From: DASRFA01 sp035651755
Lineage (GTDB): Bacteria; Desulfobacterota; Binatia; UBA12015
DNA length: 64,000 nucleotides
Reading direction: 5' to 3'
Assembly (NCBI GenBank): GCA_035651755.1
Contig: DASRFA010000050.1
Location: 1 to 64,000 of the forward strand
Positions 32,566 through 41,805 of this stretch are shown here, piece after piece. The position numbers and the translations under genes are program-made. Position 1 is the stretch's first letter. The number at the start of each line of letters is the position of its first letter. Under the pieces are notes generated by a model. It was not told where the DNA came from and searched no databases. It was given only the letters and a program-made list of their open reading frames with translations.

Positions 32566-35130
32566 GTGCCGGAATCGCGTCCGGCACGATACGCCATGCG
32601 CCGAAACAGTCGTCATCACGCGGTACGCAGGAGTGAGGGACGCCTCCTCAGCGTCTTGTTCGTAGCGATTTCGCTGGCGACGGCCGCGACATCCCGCGCT
32701 GACGTACCCAATGGCGCCGTGTTGAGGACCTTCGCGGGGCACACCGAATTCCGCTTTGACTGCGACAGCGCAGTCGGCGACGTTCACTTCGTCGAAATCA
32801 GCAACCGGGCGCTTCGCGTATACGACAAGGCCACCGGAGGCATCGCGTACGATTCTGGATCGCTCGATGCGTTCTGGCTGAACAAGGCCGGGATCAGCCG
32901 CGGAGCTTTCGACCCGCACATCGAGTACGATCGGCAGAGCGGGAGATGGTTCGCCATCAGCCTCGCGGGCGCCTTCAGCGCGACCAGCGCGGTCTTGCTC
33001 GCGATCTCGGATTCGAGCGATCCGACGGGGACGTGGAAAGGGCTGGTACTCGATGCCGATCCCGCCGATCTCCGGTGGGCCGACTATCCGCAGCTCGGCG
33101 TCGATGGAGCGGCCGTCTACGTGCGGTTCAACCTGTGGGGCATCGACGCGGCCACGACGCTGAGAACGGAGCTCATGTCGATTCCCAAGGAAGATCTCCT
33201 TTTAGCTGAGCCATCCGCGACCCGTATGACGCGGCTTGTCGGCACTCCGCCGGTCTTCCCTAACGATTTCGGCCCTCTCGACCTGCTGCCCGCGTACCCG
33301 CAAGTCGACACCTCCGGGGCCAGCGCAGACGGACTTCTCGTTTACGGTGGTGCGTACTTCTCGTCTGGCGGAGCGCGGTCGACCGGGTACGTCTGGTTGC
33401 GGGGGCAGCAGATCCTCGGCGCCGGCGGCGCCGGCGCGACGTTGACTGCATGGAGTGAGGTGTCAGGCTCGTTTTCCGGACCCGATGACTACTTCGCCGC
33501 CCCCACGCCTTCGGGCGGCGACCAACCCGCCACCGATGTGAACCTTGGGATCAACGTCGGGAACGTGAACTTTCGCGCGGGCGGCGACCTCTACACGGCA
33601 ATGTTGGCGACCATCTACGGACGCGTCGGAGTCGTGTGGGTCAAGGTGGACGCGTCGACGCTCGAGATCGTCGACGCGGGGGTGATCGCGGATCCCGACC
33701 ACGACTATGTCGATCCTTCGATCGCCGCGAACGACACCGGCGACGTGGTCGTCGCGTATACGCGCAGCGGCCCCGACGAATTTGCGAGCTCGTATTGCTC
33801 GGTCGCTCGGCTCGGCGCCGAAGGCCGGCTCCGATTCGACGCGCCGTTGCTGCTGAAAGCGGGGACCGAGATCTACGACGAGAGTGGGCCGACCTATGCT
33901 CCAGGCGTCGCCCGTTTCAGCGACTACAGTGCCGCCGTGACCGTTGATCCGAGCGACTCGCGGATTTTCTGGGTGAGCGGTGCGTTCGTCCCCGTGCGAA
34001 ACCGAGCATCCACATGGATCAGTGCGATCGAAATCGACGATTCGCCTGTCCGGACGCCGACGCCCACTCCCACGGAAAGCCCCACCGGGACACCGACCCC
34101 CACCGCCACTCCAACGTTGACCGCGACGCCCGCCCCCACTGCGACGCCGACCTCTACCTCCTCGTACACGCCGACGCCTACCCCAACCGCAACAACCACA
34201 CCGAGCGCCACGCCGACGTCGACGACGACTCGTACCCCGACGCCGACCCCCGCACACACGGCGACGCCTACGCCAACCGCGACGGCCACACCGAGCGCCA
34301 CGCCGACATCGACGCCGACCCGCACCCCGACGCCGACCCCCACACACACGGCGACGCCGACGCCTACTGCGACGGCTACACCGAGCGCGACGCCGACGTC
34401 GGCGCCAACCCGCACCCCGACGCCGACCCCCACGCCCACCGCAACACCGACACCGAGCGCGATGCCGAGTCTCACACCGACCCCGGTTTCGACGGCCGGC
34501 GACGTGATCTTCGCGGACGACTTCGAATCTGGGGACGTTTCGCGTTGGATGGGCTTGGCCAAAACGGACGCAGGCGACCTGATGACCGCCACCGATGCAG
34601 CTATCGTCGGTCACTGGGGTCTGTCGGTGAGGCTTGACGACACGAGGCAGCTGTTCGTCACCGACGAGTCGCCGAATGCCGAGGGCAGCTATCGTCTGCG
34701 CTTCTATCTCGATGCGAGTGGCTACGCACCCGCGCGAGCTGCTGATCGGTTGAAGGTCGTACAGGCAATGTCGACATTCGGAGGACTTGCCGCGGTCGTT
34801 AGGCTCGACCTACGTGTCAAGAACGGCGCTCCCGCGATAGCAGCGCGGTTGCGACTCGACGACGGCACGATCCTCAAATCTCCATTCGTGCCGCTCGCCG
34901 GTGCTACCGCCGTCGAAATCGAATGGCGGCGGGCGAACAGCGGCATGACGGACGGCCATTTCAGGATGTGGATCGGTGGCTTGCTGCGCGTCGACGTGAC
35001 GAAAATCGACAATCCCAGCGGCAGAATCGATCGCTTGCGAATAGGTGCAATGAACGTTCCAGAGGGTGCCACTGGCACGCTGCACTTCGACGATTTCGAG
35101 TCGCGGCGGTTCACGTACATCGGGCCGTGA
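32566..35130 (+). CDS. Secreted multidomain protein with Thr-Pro repeat linker
   Basis: 854 residues from GTG 32566; ATG 32596 (MRRNSRHH) is an equally good start. Signal peptide with core LLSVLFVAISLATAATSRA. Residues about 45-490 form an all-beta domain with sialidase/propeller-like strand repeats (FDPHIEYDRQSGRWFAISLA and DPSIAANDTGDVVVAYTRSG). A Thr/Pro/Ala linker follows (about 497-643). The last ~200 residues start with FADDFESGDVSRW and end with LHFDDFESRRF, a LamG/concanavalin-like pattern. Likely exported and surface-exposed. Base composition is visibly less G+C-rich than neighbours and it borders an IS remnant, suggesting acquisition. No enzyme residues identified. Confidence 0.82.
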   Translation: MPESRPARYAMRRNSRHHAVRRSEGRLLSVLFVAISLATAATSRADVPNGAVLRTFAGHTEFRFDCDSAVGDVHFVEISNRALRVYDKATGGIAYDSGSLDAFWLNKAGISRGAFDPHIEYDRQSGRWFAISLAGAFSATSAVLLAISDSSDPTGTWKGLVLDADPADLRWADYPQLGVDGAAVYVRFNLWGIDAATTLRTELMSIPKEDLLLAEPSATRMTRLVGTPPVFPNDFGPLDLLPAYPQVDTSGASADGLLVYGGAYFSSGGARSTGYVWLRGQQILGAGGAGATLTAWSEVSGSFSGPDDYFAAPTPSGGDQPATDVNLGINVGNVNFRAGGDLYTAMLATIYGRVGVVWVKVDASTLEIVDAGVIADPDHDYVDPSIAANDTGDVVVAYTRSGPDEFASSYCSVARLGAEGRLRFDAPLLLKAGTEIYDESGPTYAPGVARFSDYSAAVTVDPSDSRIFWVSGAFVPVRNRASTWISAIEIDDSPVRTPTPTPTESPTGTPTPTATPTLTATPAPTATPTSTSSYTPTPTPTATTTPSATPTSTTTRTPTPTPAHTATPTPTATATPSATPTSTPTRTPTPTPTHTATPTPTATATPSATPTSAPTRTPTPTPTPTATPTPSAMPSLTPTPVSTAGDVIFADDFESGDVSRWMGLAKTDAGDLMTATDAAIVGHWGLSVRLDDTRQLFVTDESPNAEGSYRLRFYLDASGYAPARAADRLKVVQAMSTFGGLAAVVRLDLRVKNGAPAIAARLRLDDGTILKSPFVPLAGATAVEIEWRRANSGMTDGHFRMWIGGLLRVDVTKIDNPSGRIDRLRIGAMNVPEGATGTLHFDDFESRRFTYIGP
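34054..34490 (+). repeat. 90-bp tandem repeats encoding a Thr-Pro linker
   Basis: Two full 30-codon units (34234-34323 and 34324-34413), each reading TPTPTPxHTATPTPTATATP plus SATPTSxPTR, are preceded and followed by diverged partial units. The rest is irregular TPTPT. It encodes an extended, probably glycosylated, spacer between two globular domains. Repeat number may vary between strains. Confidence 0.85.
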
Positions 35131-35272
35131 ATCTCCGGGGCGCCGCTACCGTATCGACGCTCGCACCGTGGCTCGGTGCAGTAGCGCGGCGAAGAAGCGC
35201 GATGGTCGCTTCGCGTTGGCCGGCGCACCGTTGTCGGTTGACGCACGTGCGACGGCCGGAAATACCCGGTAC

Positions 35273-37876
35273 GTGGCCCGCCGACGACGCGACGATCTCG
35301 ATGCCGACGCTATCGCCGCCGTGCTGGAGCGCGCGGGCGGGCGGCCGCTGACGTTGCGCGACATCGCGGAACGGCTCGGCCTCGAGCGCTACGACCGCCG
35401 GCGTCTGGAGGCTGCGCTCGCCGAGCAGGCGACCGCGGGCAGGGCGCGCCGGATCGGGTCGAGTCGCTGGCAGTGGCCGAAGGACCGCGACGCCCGCCGC
35501 GGGCGCGACGACCGGCGTGGAGTCGCGCACATCGGCCAGCGGCGAGACGGCCGGGACGAGCGCGACCGCGCCCATCGCGCCCGCGGCCGTGACCGGGACG
35601 AGTCCCCCGAGCGTCGCGAGCGCACCGAACGTCGCGATCGCGAGCCGCGTGGCGATCGGCACCTGCGCGGCCGGGGCGAGGGAACACGCGCCGATCGCTA
35701 CACGCGCGCGCGGCGCGACCACCGCGACGACGGCGAGCAGCGCGGTCGCGGCGCGCCCGCGCGCCCCGCCGGGGCGCCGCTCGAGGGCCGCTACACGCGA
35801 GCCCGTGCAGGCTTCGGCTTCGTGCAGGTCGAAGGGCCCGCGCGCGCCCGCTTCCCGCGCGACCTCTTCATCCCGGAAGGCATGTCGGGCCCGGCGCTGC
35901 ACGGCGATCGCGTGCGCGTCGAGATCGTCCGGCGCGACGCGCGCGGCGATCGCGCGAGCGGCCGCGTGACGGACGTCGTGCGGCCCGGCATCGATCGCGT
36001 CGTCGGCATCCTCGAGGACGCCCGCCGCTCGGCGACGCTCAGAGGGGCGGCGCGGGCGGCGCGGCGGGGATCGCGCGAAGAGCGCGACGGCGGCGCGCCG
36101 GGCCGCTGGTGGGTCGTGCCGCAGAACGACCTCCTGCCGATCGTCCAGGTGGCGGGCGGGATCGAGCCGGGTCCGTTCGACGCCGGCAAGGTCGCCCTCG
36201 TCCGGCTGTCGCGGCGTCCGGACGCCGCGCGCCCGCCCGCCGGCGACCTCGAGCGCGTGCTCGGCGACCCCGAGGACCCGGAGGTCCAGTTCCTGACCGT
36301 CGCGCTCGAGAACGGGCTTCGCGTCGAGTTCCCGCCCGACGTGGAGCGCGAGGCGGCGACCCTTCCGCGCGATCCCGGCGTCGCCGACGTCGGCGGGCGC
36401 GAGGACCTCCGCGACCAGCCGTTCGTCACGATCGACGGCGAGACCGCGCGCGACTTCGACGACGCGGTCTGCGCGACTCCGCTCGCGAACGGCGCGCGGC
36501 TCGTCCGGGTCGCGATCGCGGACGTGTCGCACTACGTCCGGCCGGGCAGCGCGCTCGACGCGGAGGCGCGCGAGCGCGGCACGAGCGTCTACTTCCCCGA
36601 TCGCGCGATCCCGATGCTCCCCGAGGCGCTCTCGAACGGCCTCTGCTCGCTCGTCCCCGAGCGCGACCGCCTCGTCCTCGTCGCCGAGGTCGAGCTCGAC
36701 CGCCGCGGCGCGCGCCGCGCGTCGCGGTTCTACCGCGGCGTCATCCGGAGCCGCGCGCGCTTGACGTACACGCAGGTCGCGGCGGTCCTCTCGGCGACCG
36801 ACACGGCCGCGGTGCGCGCGCAGCGCGAGGAGGTCGCGGACCTCCTGCCCGAGCTCCAGCAGATGCGCGAACTGATGCGCGTCCTCTACCGCCGGCGTGT
36901 GGCGGCCGGCTCGCTCGACCTCGACCTGCCGGAGGCCCTCATCGACCTCTCCGAGGAAGGCCGCAGCATCGGCGTCCGGTTCTCGCCGCGCAACGACGCC
37001 CACCGCATCATCGAGGAGCTGATGCTCGAAGCGAACCAGGCGGTCGCGCAATTCCTCGCCGATCGCGACGTCCCTCTGCCGTATCGCGTCCACGAGCCGC
37101 CGGACGCCGGCGACGTGGCACAGCTGAACGAGCTCCTGGGCGCGTTCGGCTTCGCGATCGAGCTCGACGGCGATTCCGTGCGGCCGGGCGACGTCCAGCG
37201 CGCCCTCGCCGCGCTCGAGGGCCATCGCCTGGCGCGCGTCCTCTCGCGCTACGTCCTGCGCGCGCTCAAGCTCGCGCACTACTCGACCGAGAACGTCGGC
37301 CACTTCGGGCTCGCGTTCCCGATCTACTGCCATTTCACGTCGCCGATCCGGCGCTATCCCGATCTCCTGGTCCATCGCCAGCTCGCGGCGGTCCTCGACG
37401 GCGAGGACGACGCGGCGCGCGAGCGAGCAGCCGAGCTGACGGAGCTCTCGATCGCGAGCTCGCAGCGAGAGCGGCAGGCGGTCGACGCCGAGCGCGCGAT
37501 GCTCGACCTCAAGAAGGCCGAGTTCATGCTCGACCATCTGCTCGAGCCCGAGCCCGCGACGATCACCGGCGTCACCAAGTTCGGGTTCTTCGTCGAGCTC
37601 GACGCGTGCCCGATCGAAGGGCTCGTTCGCGCCGACCAGCTGAACGAGCGCTTCGAGCTCGACGAGAGCACGCAGGCGCTCGTCGGCACCCGCACCGGTG
37701 CGCGCTTCCGCCTCGGCGATCGCGTGCGCGTCGAGGCGACCGAGGTCTCCTTGCGCCGGCGGCAGGTCACGTTCGCGGTCGTGGAGCACCTCGCGCGCGA
37801 GGAGGACGCGGGAGAGCGCCGCCGGAAGCCGGCCCGGCGGCCCGCCCGAAAGGTGGCTCGCGGCCGGGCTCGCTGA
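35273..37876 (+). CDS. rnr: Ribonuclease R with an Arg/Asp-rich linker
   Basis: About 867 residues from GTG 35273; the true start is uncertain because the frame is open back to 35066 without an ATG after the previous stop. Order: winged helix (LTLRDIAERLGLERYDRRRL), a ~95-residue Arg/Asp/Glu/Gly-rich tract (35477-35761), cold-shock-like domains (FVQVEGPARARFPRDLFIPE), the RNB catalytic domain with TIDGETARDFDDAV and HFTSPIRRYPDLLVHR, an S1 domain (ITGVTKFGFFVELDACPIEG), and a short basic tail. It degrades structured RNA 3' to 5'. The charged tract is the unusual part; its position between helix-turn-helix and cold-shock domains is not typical. Confidence 0.93.
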   Translation: MARRRRDDLDADAIAAVLERAGGRPLTLRDIAERLGLERYDRRRLEAALAEQATAGRARRIGSSRWQWPKDRDARRGRDDRRGVAHIGQRRDGRDERDRAHRARGRDRDESPERRERTERRDREPRGDRHLRGRGEGTRADRYTRARRDHRDDGEQRGRGAPARPAGAPLEGRYTRARAGFGFVQVEGPARARFPRDLFIPEGMSGPALHGDRVRVEIVRRDARGDRASGRVTDVVRPGIDRVVGILEDARRSATLRGAARAARRGSREERDGGAPGRWWVVPQNDLLPIVQVAGGIEPGPFDAGKVALVRLSRRPDAARPPAGDLERVLGDPEDPEVQFLTVALENGLRVEFPPDVEREAATLPRDPGVADVGGREDLRDQPFVTIDGETARDFDDAVCATPLANGARLVRVAIADVSHYVRPGSALDAEARERGTSVYFPDRAIPMLPEALSNGLCSLVPERDRLVLVAEVELDRRGARRASRFYRGVIRSRARLTYTQVAAVLSATDTAAVRAQREEVADLLPELQQMRELMRVLYRRRVAAGSLDLDLPEALIDLSEEGRSIGVRFSPRNDAHRIIEELMLEANQAVAQFLADRDVPLPYRVHEPPDAGDVAQLNELLGAFGFAIELDGDSVRPGDVQRALAALEGHRLARVLSRYVLRALKLAHYSTENVGHFGLAFPIYCHFTSPIRRYPDLLVHRQLAAVLDGEDDAARERAAELTELSIASSQRERQAVDAERAMLDLKKAEFMLDHLLEPEPATITGVTKFGFFVELDACPIEGLVRADQLNERFELDESTQALVGTRTGARFRLGDRVRVEATEVSLRRRQVTFAVVEHLAREEDAGERRRKPARRPARKVARGRAR

Positions 37877-37967
37877 GGCGGGCGGCCACCAGCCATTCCC
37901 GGCGTTGCGACGGTCGGCCGCGCGCCGCTTGCGCTCGACGTCCTCGCCTGACACGGCGAGGGGCACG

Positions 37968-39143
37968 ATGGAGCGAGGATTCAGCGACCGCGCGGCGATC
38001 GTCGGGATCGGCGAGACCGACTACGTCCGCGGCTCGGACAAGCTGCCGCTCGAGCTCATGCTGGACGCCGCGCGCGACGCCGTCGTCGACGCCGGTCTCA
38101 CGCTGAAGGACGTCGACGGCCTGATCCCGCCCCCGGGCTTCACCACGACGGAGGAGCTCGCCGCGAACCTCGGCATCGAGGACCTGCGCTTCGCCGCCAC
38201 CGTGCACATGGGCGGCGCGAGCCCGACGGCCGCGCTTCAGAGCGCGGCGATGGCGGTCGCGAGCGGGCTCGCGCGCGCGGTGCTCGTCGTCGTCGGCTGG
38301 AACGGCTACTCCGCGTTCCGGCCGAAGCCGGGCGCCCGCGTCCCGAAGCTCGGCTTCGCGCCGACTGCGCTCGCCGAGACCGTGACCGACTTCTACATGC
38401 CCTACGGCGCGATGCTGCCGGTCCAGATGTACGCGTGGATCTGCACGCGCCACAAGCGGACGTTCGGCATCCGCGACGAGGACACGGGCGCGGTCGCGAT
38501 CGCCTGTCGCAAGCACGCGCAGCACAACCCGCGCGCGCTCATGCGCGGGAAGCCGCTCGACATGGCGACGTACCTCGCCGCGCGCTGGGTGTCCGAGCCG
38601 TTCCGGCTCTACGACTGCTCGCTCGAGACCGACTGCGCGAACGCGATCGTCGTCACCTCGGCCGAGCGCGCGCGCGACCTCCGCCACCGACCCGTTCGCA
38701 TCCTGGCCGCGGCCGAGGGGCACCCGTTCCCCGCCGACGACATCCCGAACCGCCCGGATGTCTTTCGCATCGGCCTGAGCTTCGCCGCGCCGAAGGCCTT
38801 CGCGATGGCCGGGGTCGCGCCGCGCGACCTCGACTTCATCGAGATCTACGACTGCTTCACCTACGTCGTGCTGCTCCAGCTCGAGGCGCTCGGCCTCTGC
38901 GGCCCGGGCGAATCCGGCGCGTTCGTCCGCGACGGCCGGATCGAGCTCGGCGGCGAGCTGCCCATGAACACGCACGGCGGCCTGCTCTCGCAGGGACACA
39001 TGTGGGGCATGAACCACGTCGTCGAGGCGACGCGACAGTTGCGCGGCGAAGCCGGCGCCGCGCAGGTGCGCGACGCGGAGATCGGTCTCGTCACGGGCTG
39101 GGGCGACTTCGGCGACGGGAGCGTCGCCATCCTCGCGCGCTGA
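37968..39143 (+). CDS. Thiolase-fold protein (SCP2/lipid-transfer-type thiolase)
   Basis: 391 residues. N-terminal half: AAIVGIGETDYVRGSDK, HMGGASPTAALQSAAMAVAS, LVVVGWNGYS. C-terminal half: IEIYDCFTYVVLLQLEALGL, MNTHGGLLSQGHMWGMNHV with the His/Gly motifs of thiolases. The reactive N-terminal Cys of degradative thiolases is not in its usual place (HMGGAS replaces the Cys motif), as in the subfamily that pairs with DUF35 proteins and acts as retro-aldolase or thiolase on steroid/branched acyl-CoAs. The next gene is that partner. Confidence 0.85.
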   Translation: MERGFSDRAAIVGIGETDYVRGSDKLPLELMLDAARDAVVDAGLTLKDVDGLIPPPGFTTTEELAANLGIEDLRFAATVHMGGASPTAALQSAAMAVASGLARAVLVVVGWNGYSAFRPKPGARVPKLGFAPTALAETVTDFYMPYGAMLPVQMYAWICTRHKRTFGIRDEDTGAVAIACRKHAQHNPRALMRGKPLDMATYLAARWVSEPFRLYDCSLETDCANAIVVTSAERARDLRHRPVRILAAAEGHPFPADDIPNRPDVFRIGLSFAAPKAFAMAGVAPRDLDFIEIYDCFTYVVLLQLEALGLCGPGESGAFVRDGRIELGGELPMNTHGGLLSQGHMWGMNHVVEATRQLRGEAGAAQVRDAEIGLVTGWGDFGDGSVAILAR

Positions 39144-39171
39144 GGCGACCGGGATCGACTCGGAGGCGAAC

Positions 39172-39594
39172 GTGTCCGAAGAGATCGGCTGGAAACCCGG
39201 CTTCACGCCGAGCCCGAGCGGGCTCCACGCCGAGTTCTACGCGCACTGCGCGCGCGGCGAGCTCCGCTTCCAGCGCTGCGACGACTGCGGCACGTGGCGC
39301 CACCCGCCGCGCGTCCTCTGCCCGCGCTGCGCTTCCGAGCGCTGGCAGTGGGCGCGCTCGAGCGGGCGGGGCACGCTCTTCTCGTGGACGATCACGCACC
39401 AGCCGCTCGTGCCCGGCTTCGGCGACCGGGTGCCGTACGCGGTCGCGGTCGTCGAGCTCGAGGAGGGCCCGCGGCTCGTGACCGGCCTCCGCGGGATCGC
39501 GCTCCGAGATCTCGCGATCGGCGTTCCGGTCGAGGTGGCGTTCGAGAAGCTCTCGGATGCGCTCGGGCTCCACTACTTCCGGCCGCGCGCGTAG
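39172..39594 (+). CDS. Zn-ribbon/OB-fold (DUF35) acyl-CoA-associated protein
   Basis: 140 residues, GTG start with GGAGG 5 bases upstream. Zinc ribbon Cys pairs CDDC and CPRC (about residues 41-62), then an OB fold (GRGTLFSWTITHQPLVPGF, YAVAVVELEEGPRLVTGLRG). DUF35 proteins bind CoA thioesters and form stable complexes with the adjacent thiolase-fold protein; both genes are 28 bases apart. The last 22 bases overlap the convergent membrane-protein gene. Confidence 0.9.
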   Translation: MSEEIGWKPGFTPSPSGLHAEFYAHCARGELRFQRCDDCGTWRHPPRVLCPRCASERWQWARSSGRGTLFSWTITHQPLVPGFGDRVPYAVAVVELEEGPRLVTGLRGIALRDLAIGVPVEVAFEKLSDALGLHYFRPRA

Positions 39595-41795
39595 CGACTT
39601 CGCCGCGTGAGGAAGATGCCGGCTGCGATCGCGGCGAGCGTGCCGCCGGCGATCGCGAGCCCGTGCTGCAAGCCGAGCTCGCGATAGGCCACGACGATCT
39701 CGTGGCTGCCCTGCGGGACTTCGAACGCGAAGAGAAAGCCGCCGGCAGGGTAGACGGTGGCCGGCGCTCCATCGATCGCGACCTGCCAGCCCGCATAGTA
39801 GGGATCGCGCGCCAAGAGCCAGGTGGGCCGATCGACCGTCACGGCGAGCCGCGAGCGATCCCAGCGCGCTTCGACGACCTCGACCTTCCCCGCCGGATCG
39901 CCGCTGACCGGCACGTCGCCGGTCTCCGAGGTGTCGCCGGCCTCGTTGCGCGGGCGCTCGACGAGGACGGGCCCGGGGCCGAGCGCTGTGCCGGCGCGCG
40001 CGGCCGCGATCGCTTCACGGCGGGACGCGAATCGAACGTCGGGCGCGAGGGCGAAGCGCGGCCGCACCTCGGGTGCGAAGAGCGCGCGCATACCGAAGGC
40101 GGGCGGTGGCGGGCCGACGAAGCCCGCCGCCTGCAGCGTCGCGTCGAGCGGGCCTCCGGTCCAGACGACGACGGGGCTCGCTCCGATCGCGAGTGCCACG
40201 GCTGCGGCGTCGCCGATCGCGATCCCGCCTTCGAGGACCGCGGCTTGCCGGGCCTGCGCGAGCGGCCCGACGCCGTTCCAGGACGGTTGCGCGAACAGGC
40301 TTCCGAAGTTCATGCCGATCTGGCGGACCTCCTGCGTGTCCGCGAGCGCGAGCGAGCGGGCGAACGGCCGTCCCGCGAACGAGTTCGGCAGCGGACGCTC
40401 GAGCAGGCGCTGGTATCGCGCGGGACCGAACACGTGGGCGACGTGCACGGGATCCGTCGCGGCGAAGGTCGCGATCGCCGCGGCGAGCGTGACGCCGATG
40501 AGGACCGCGGATAGCCGCCGCGCCGGCGCGGCCGCGCTCGCCACGGCGGCCGCCGGCGCGATCCATCCCAAGCTCGACGCGAAGCTCGACGCCACCGCGT
40601 GCGCGGCGGGTACGATCGAGACGCCCACGATGCCGATCGCGATGCGCTGCCCCGCCGCCGGCAGGCGGAGCGCTCGATCGAGGCCGATCGCGGCAAGCGA
40701 CGATACCGCGAACGCGAACGGGTAGAAGAGCTTCATCGGCGCCGGAAAGGAGCTCAGGACGGGAATCGATCCGAGCGTGGCGCGGAGGACGCCGCTCGCG
40801 AGCGCGGCGGCGGCGATCGCCACCGCCGCGAGCCAGCGCGCGGGCGCGCCGCCCCGCGCCGCGCCGAGCACTGCGAGGACGGCGACGGCGGGCGCGATCC
40901 GGAACGGCGCCAGATCGTTCATCGGCAACGGTGCCAACGCGTCGGCCCAGTTCTCGAACCGCATCGACAGGCCGGACATCGCCGCCAGCATCGGTCCGCT
41001 CTCGGGCCCGCTCCGGATCGAATCGCGCGCCATCGCGAGCGCCGGCAGGATCTGCGGCGCGGCGAGCCCGATCGCCGCGCCGCCGATGGCGATCGCAGCG
41101 GCGACCCCGGTCGCGCGCCCGAGGGCACCGCCGCCGCGCCGCCCGACGCGGAAGGCCACCCACGCGAGCGCGGCGGCGCCCGAGTAAAGGCCAAACTCGG
41201 GATAGCCGGCGTAGACCTGGGCCGCGAGCGCGACCGCCGCGAGCACGGCCACCGGAAGCGAAGGCGCGCGCGTGAACGTCAGCGCAGCGCCGAAGAGCCA
41301 CGGCCACCAGGAAAGCGCGGCCCAGTACTGAATCCAGCTCGCCGCCACCGCGACGAACGTCGGGCACGACAGCAGCAGCGCGACCCCTGCGACCGCCGGC
41401 GCTGCCGAGACCCCGAGGGCGCGGAGCCACCACGCGGCGCCCGCGGCGAGCCACACCAGGTGGAGGGCGACGTCGACGTCGAGCGCGCGGCGGTGGGGGA
41501 AGGGCGTCACCAGGAAGCCGACGAGGTGGGGCGGGTAGAGCGCGCCGACGACCGGGTCGCCGATCAGCGGCGAGCCGCCCCAGCGATCCCACGACCAGAT
41601 CCGCAGCTGTCCGCTCTGCAGCCGACGCGCCACCTCGGAGAGCAAGGGATGCGTCAGCGTGAGGTTATCACCGCCGAGCGCGAACGGCGTGGGGCGGGCG
41701 AGGAGCCACAGCGAGACCGCGCACGCGATCGCGATCGAGCCCCCGACGGCGATTCGCAGGGCAGGGGTCGCCGAGCTCGAGGCGCGGCCGCGCAT
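39573..41795 (-). CDS. YfhO-like multi-span membrane protein
   Basis: 740 residues. About a dozen hydrophobic spans occupy residues 10-450, an N-terminal loop has LWSWDRWGGSPLIGDPVVGALYPPH-like features (GGSPLIGDP), and the C-terminal ectodomain ends with DPYYAGWQVAIDGAPATVYP, FEVPQGSHEIVVAYR and one last span. This layout matches YfhO-family proteins, some of which glycosylate surface polymers. It lies 10 bases after the aldo-keto reductase stop on the same strand and overlaps the convergent DUF35 gene. Function uncertain. Confidence 0.8.
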   Translation of the reverse strand: MRGRASSSATPALRIAVGGSIAIACAVSLWLLARPTPFALGGDNLTLTHPLLSEVARRLQSGQLRIWSWDRWGGSPLIGDPVVGALYPPHLVGFLVTPFPHRRALDVDVALHLVWLAAGAAWWLRALGVSAAPAVAGVALLLSCPTFVAVAASWIQYWAALSWWPWLFGAALTFTRAPSLPVAVLAAVALAAQVYAGYPEFGLYSGAAALAWVAFRVGRRGGGALGRATGVAAAIAIGGAAIGLAAPQILPALAMARDSIRSGPESGPMLAAMSGLSMRFENWADALAPLPMNDLAPFRIAPAVAVLAVLGAARGGAPARWLAAVAIAAAALASGVLRATLGSIPVLSSFPAPMKLFYPFAFAVSSLAAIGLDRALRLPAAGQRIAIGIVGVSIVPAAHAVASSFASSLGWIAPAAAVASAAAPARRLSAVLIGVTLAAAIATFAATDPVHVAHVFGPARYQRLLERPLPNSFAGRPFARSLALADTQEVRQIGMNFGSLFAQPSWNGVGPLAQARQAAVLEGGIAIGDAAAVALAIGASPVVVWTGGPLDATLQAAGFVGPPPPAFGMRALFAPEVRPRFALAPDVRFASRREAIAAARAGTALGPGPVLVERPRNEAGDTSETGDVPVSGDPAGKVEVVEARWDRSRLAVTVDRPTWLLARDPYYAGWQVAIDGAPATVYPAGGFLFAFEVPQGSHEIVVAYRELGLQHGLAIAGGTLAAIAAGIFLTRRSRYARGRK

Positions 41796-41805
41796 GCCGT
41801 CGTTT

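Noticed and set aside
33463..34614. Gly/Val- and Arg-rich minus-strand frames across the Thr-Pro linker
   Set aside because: Reverse reading of the repeat linker; no ribosome site or domain.
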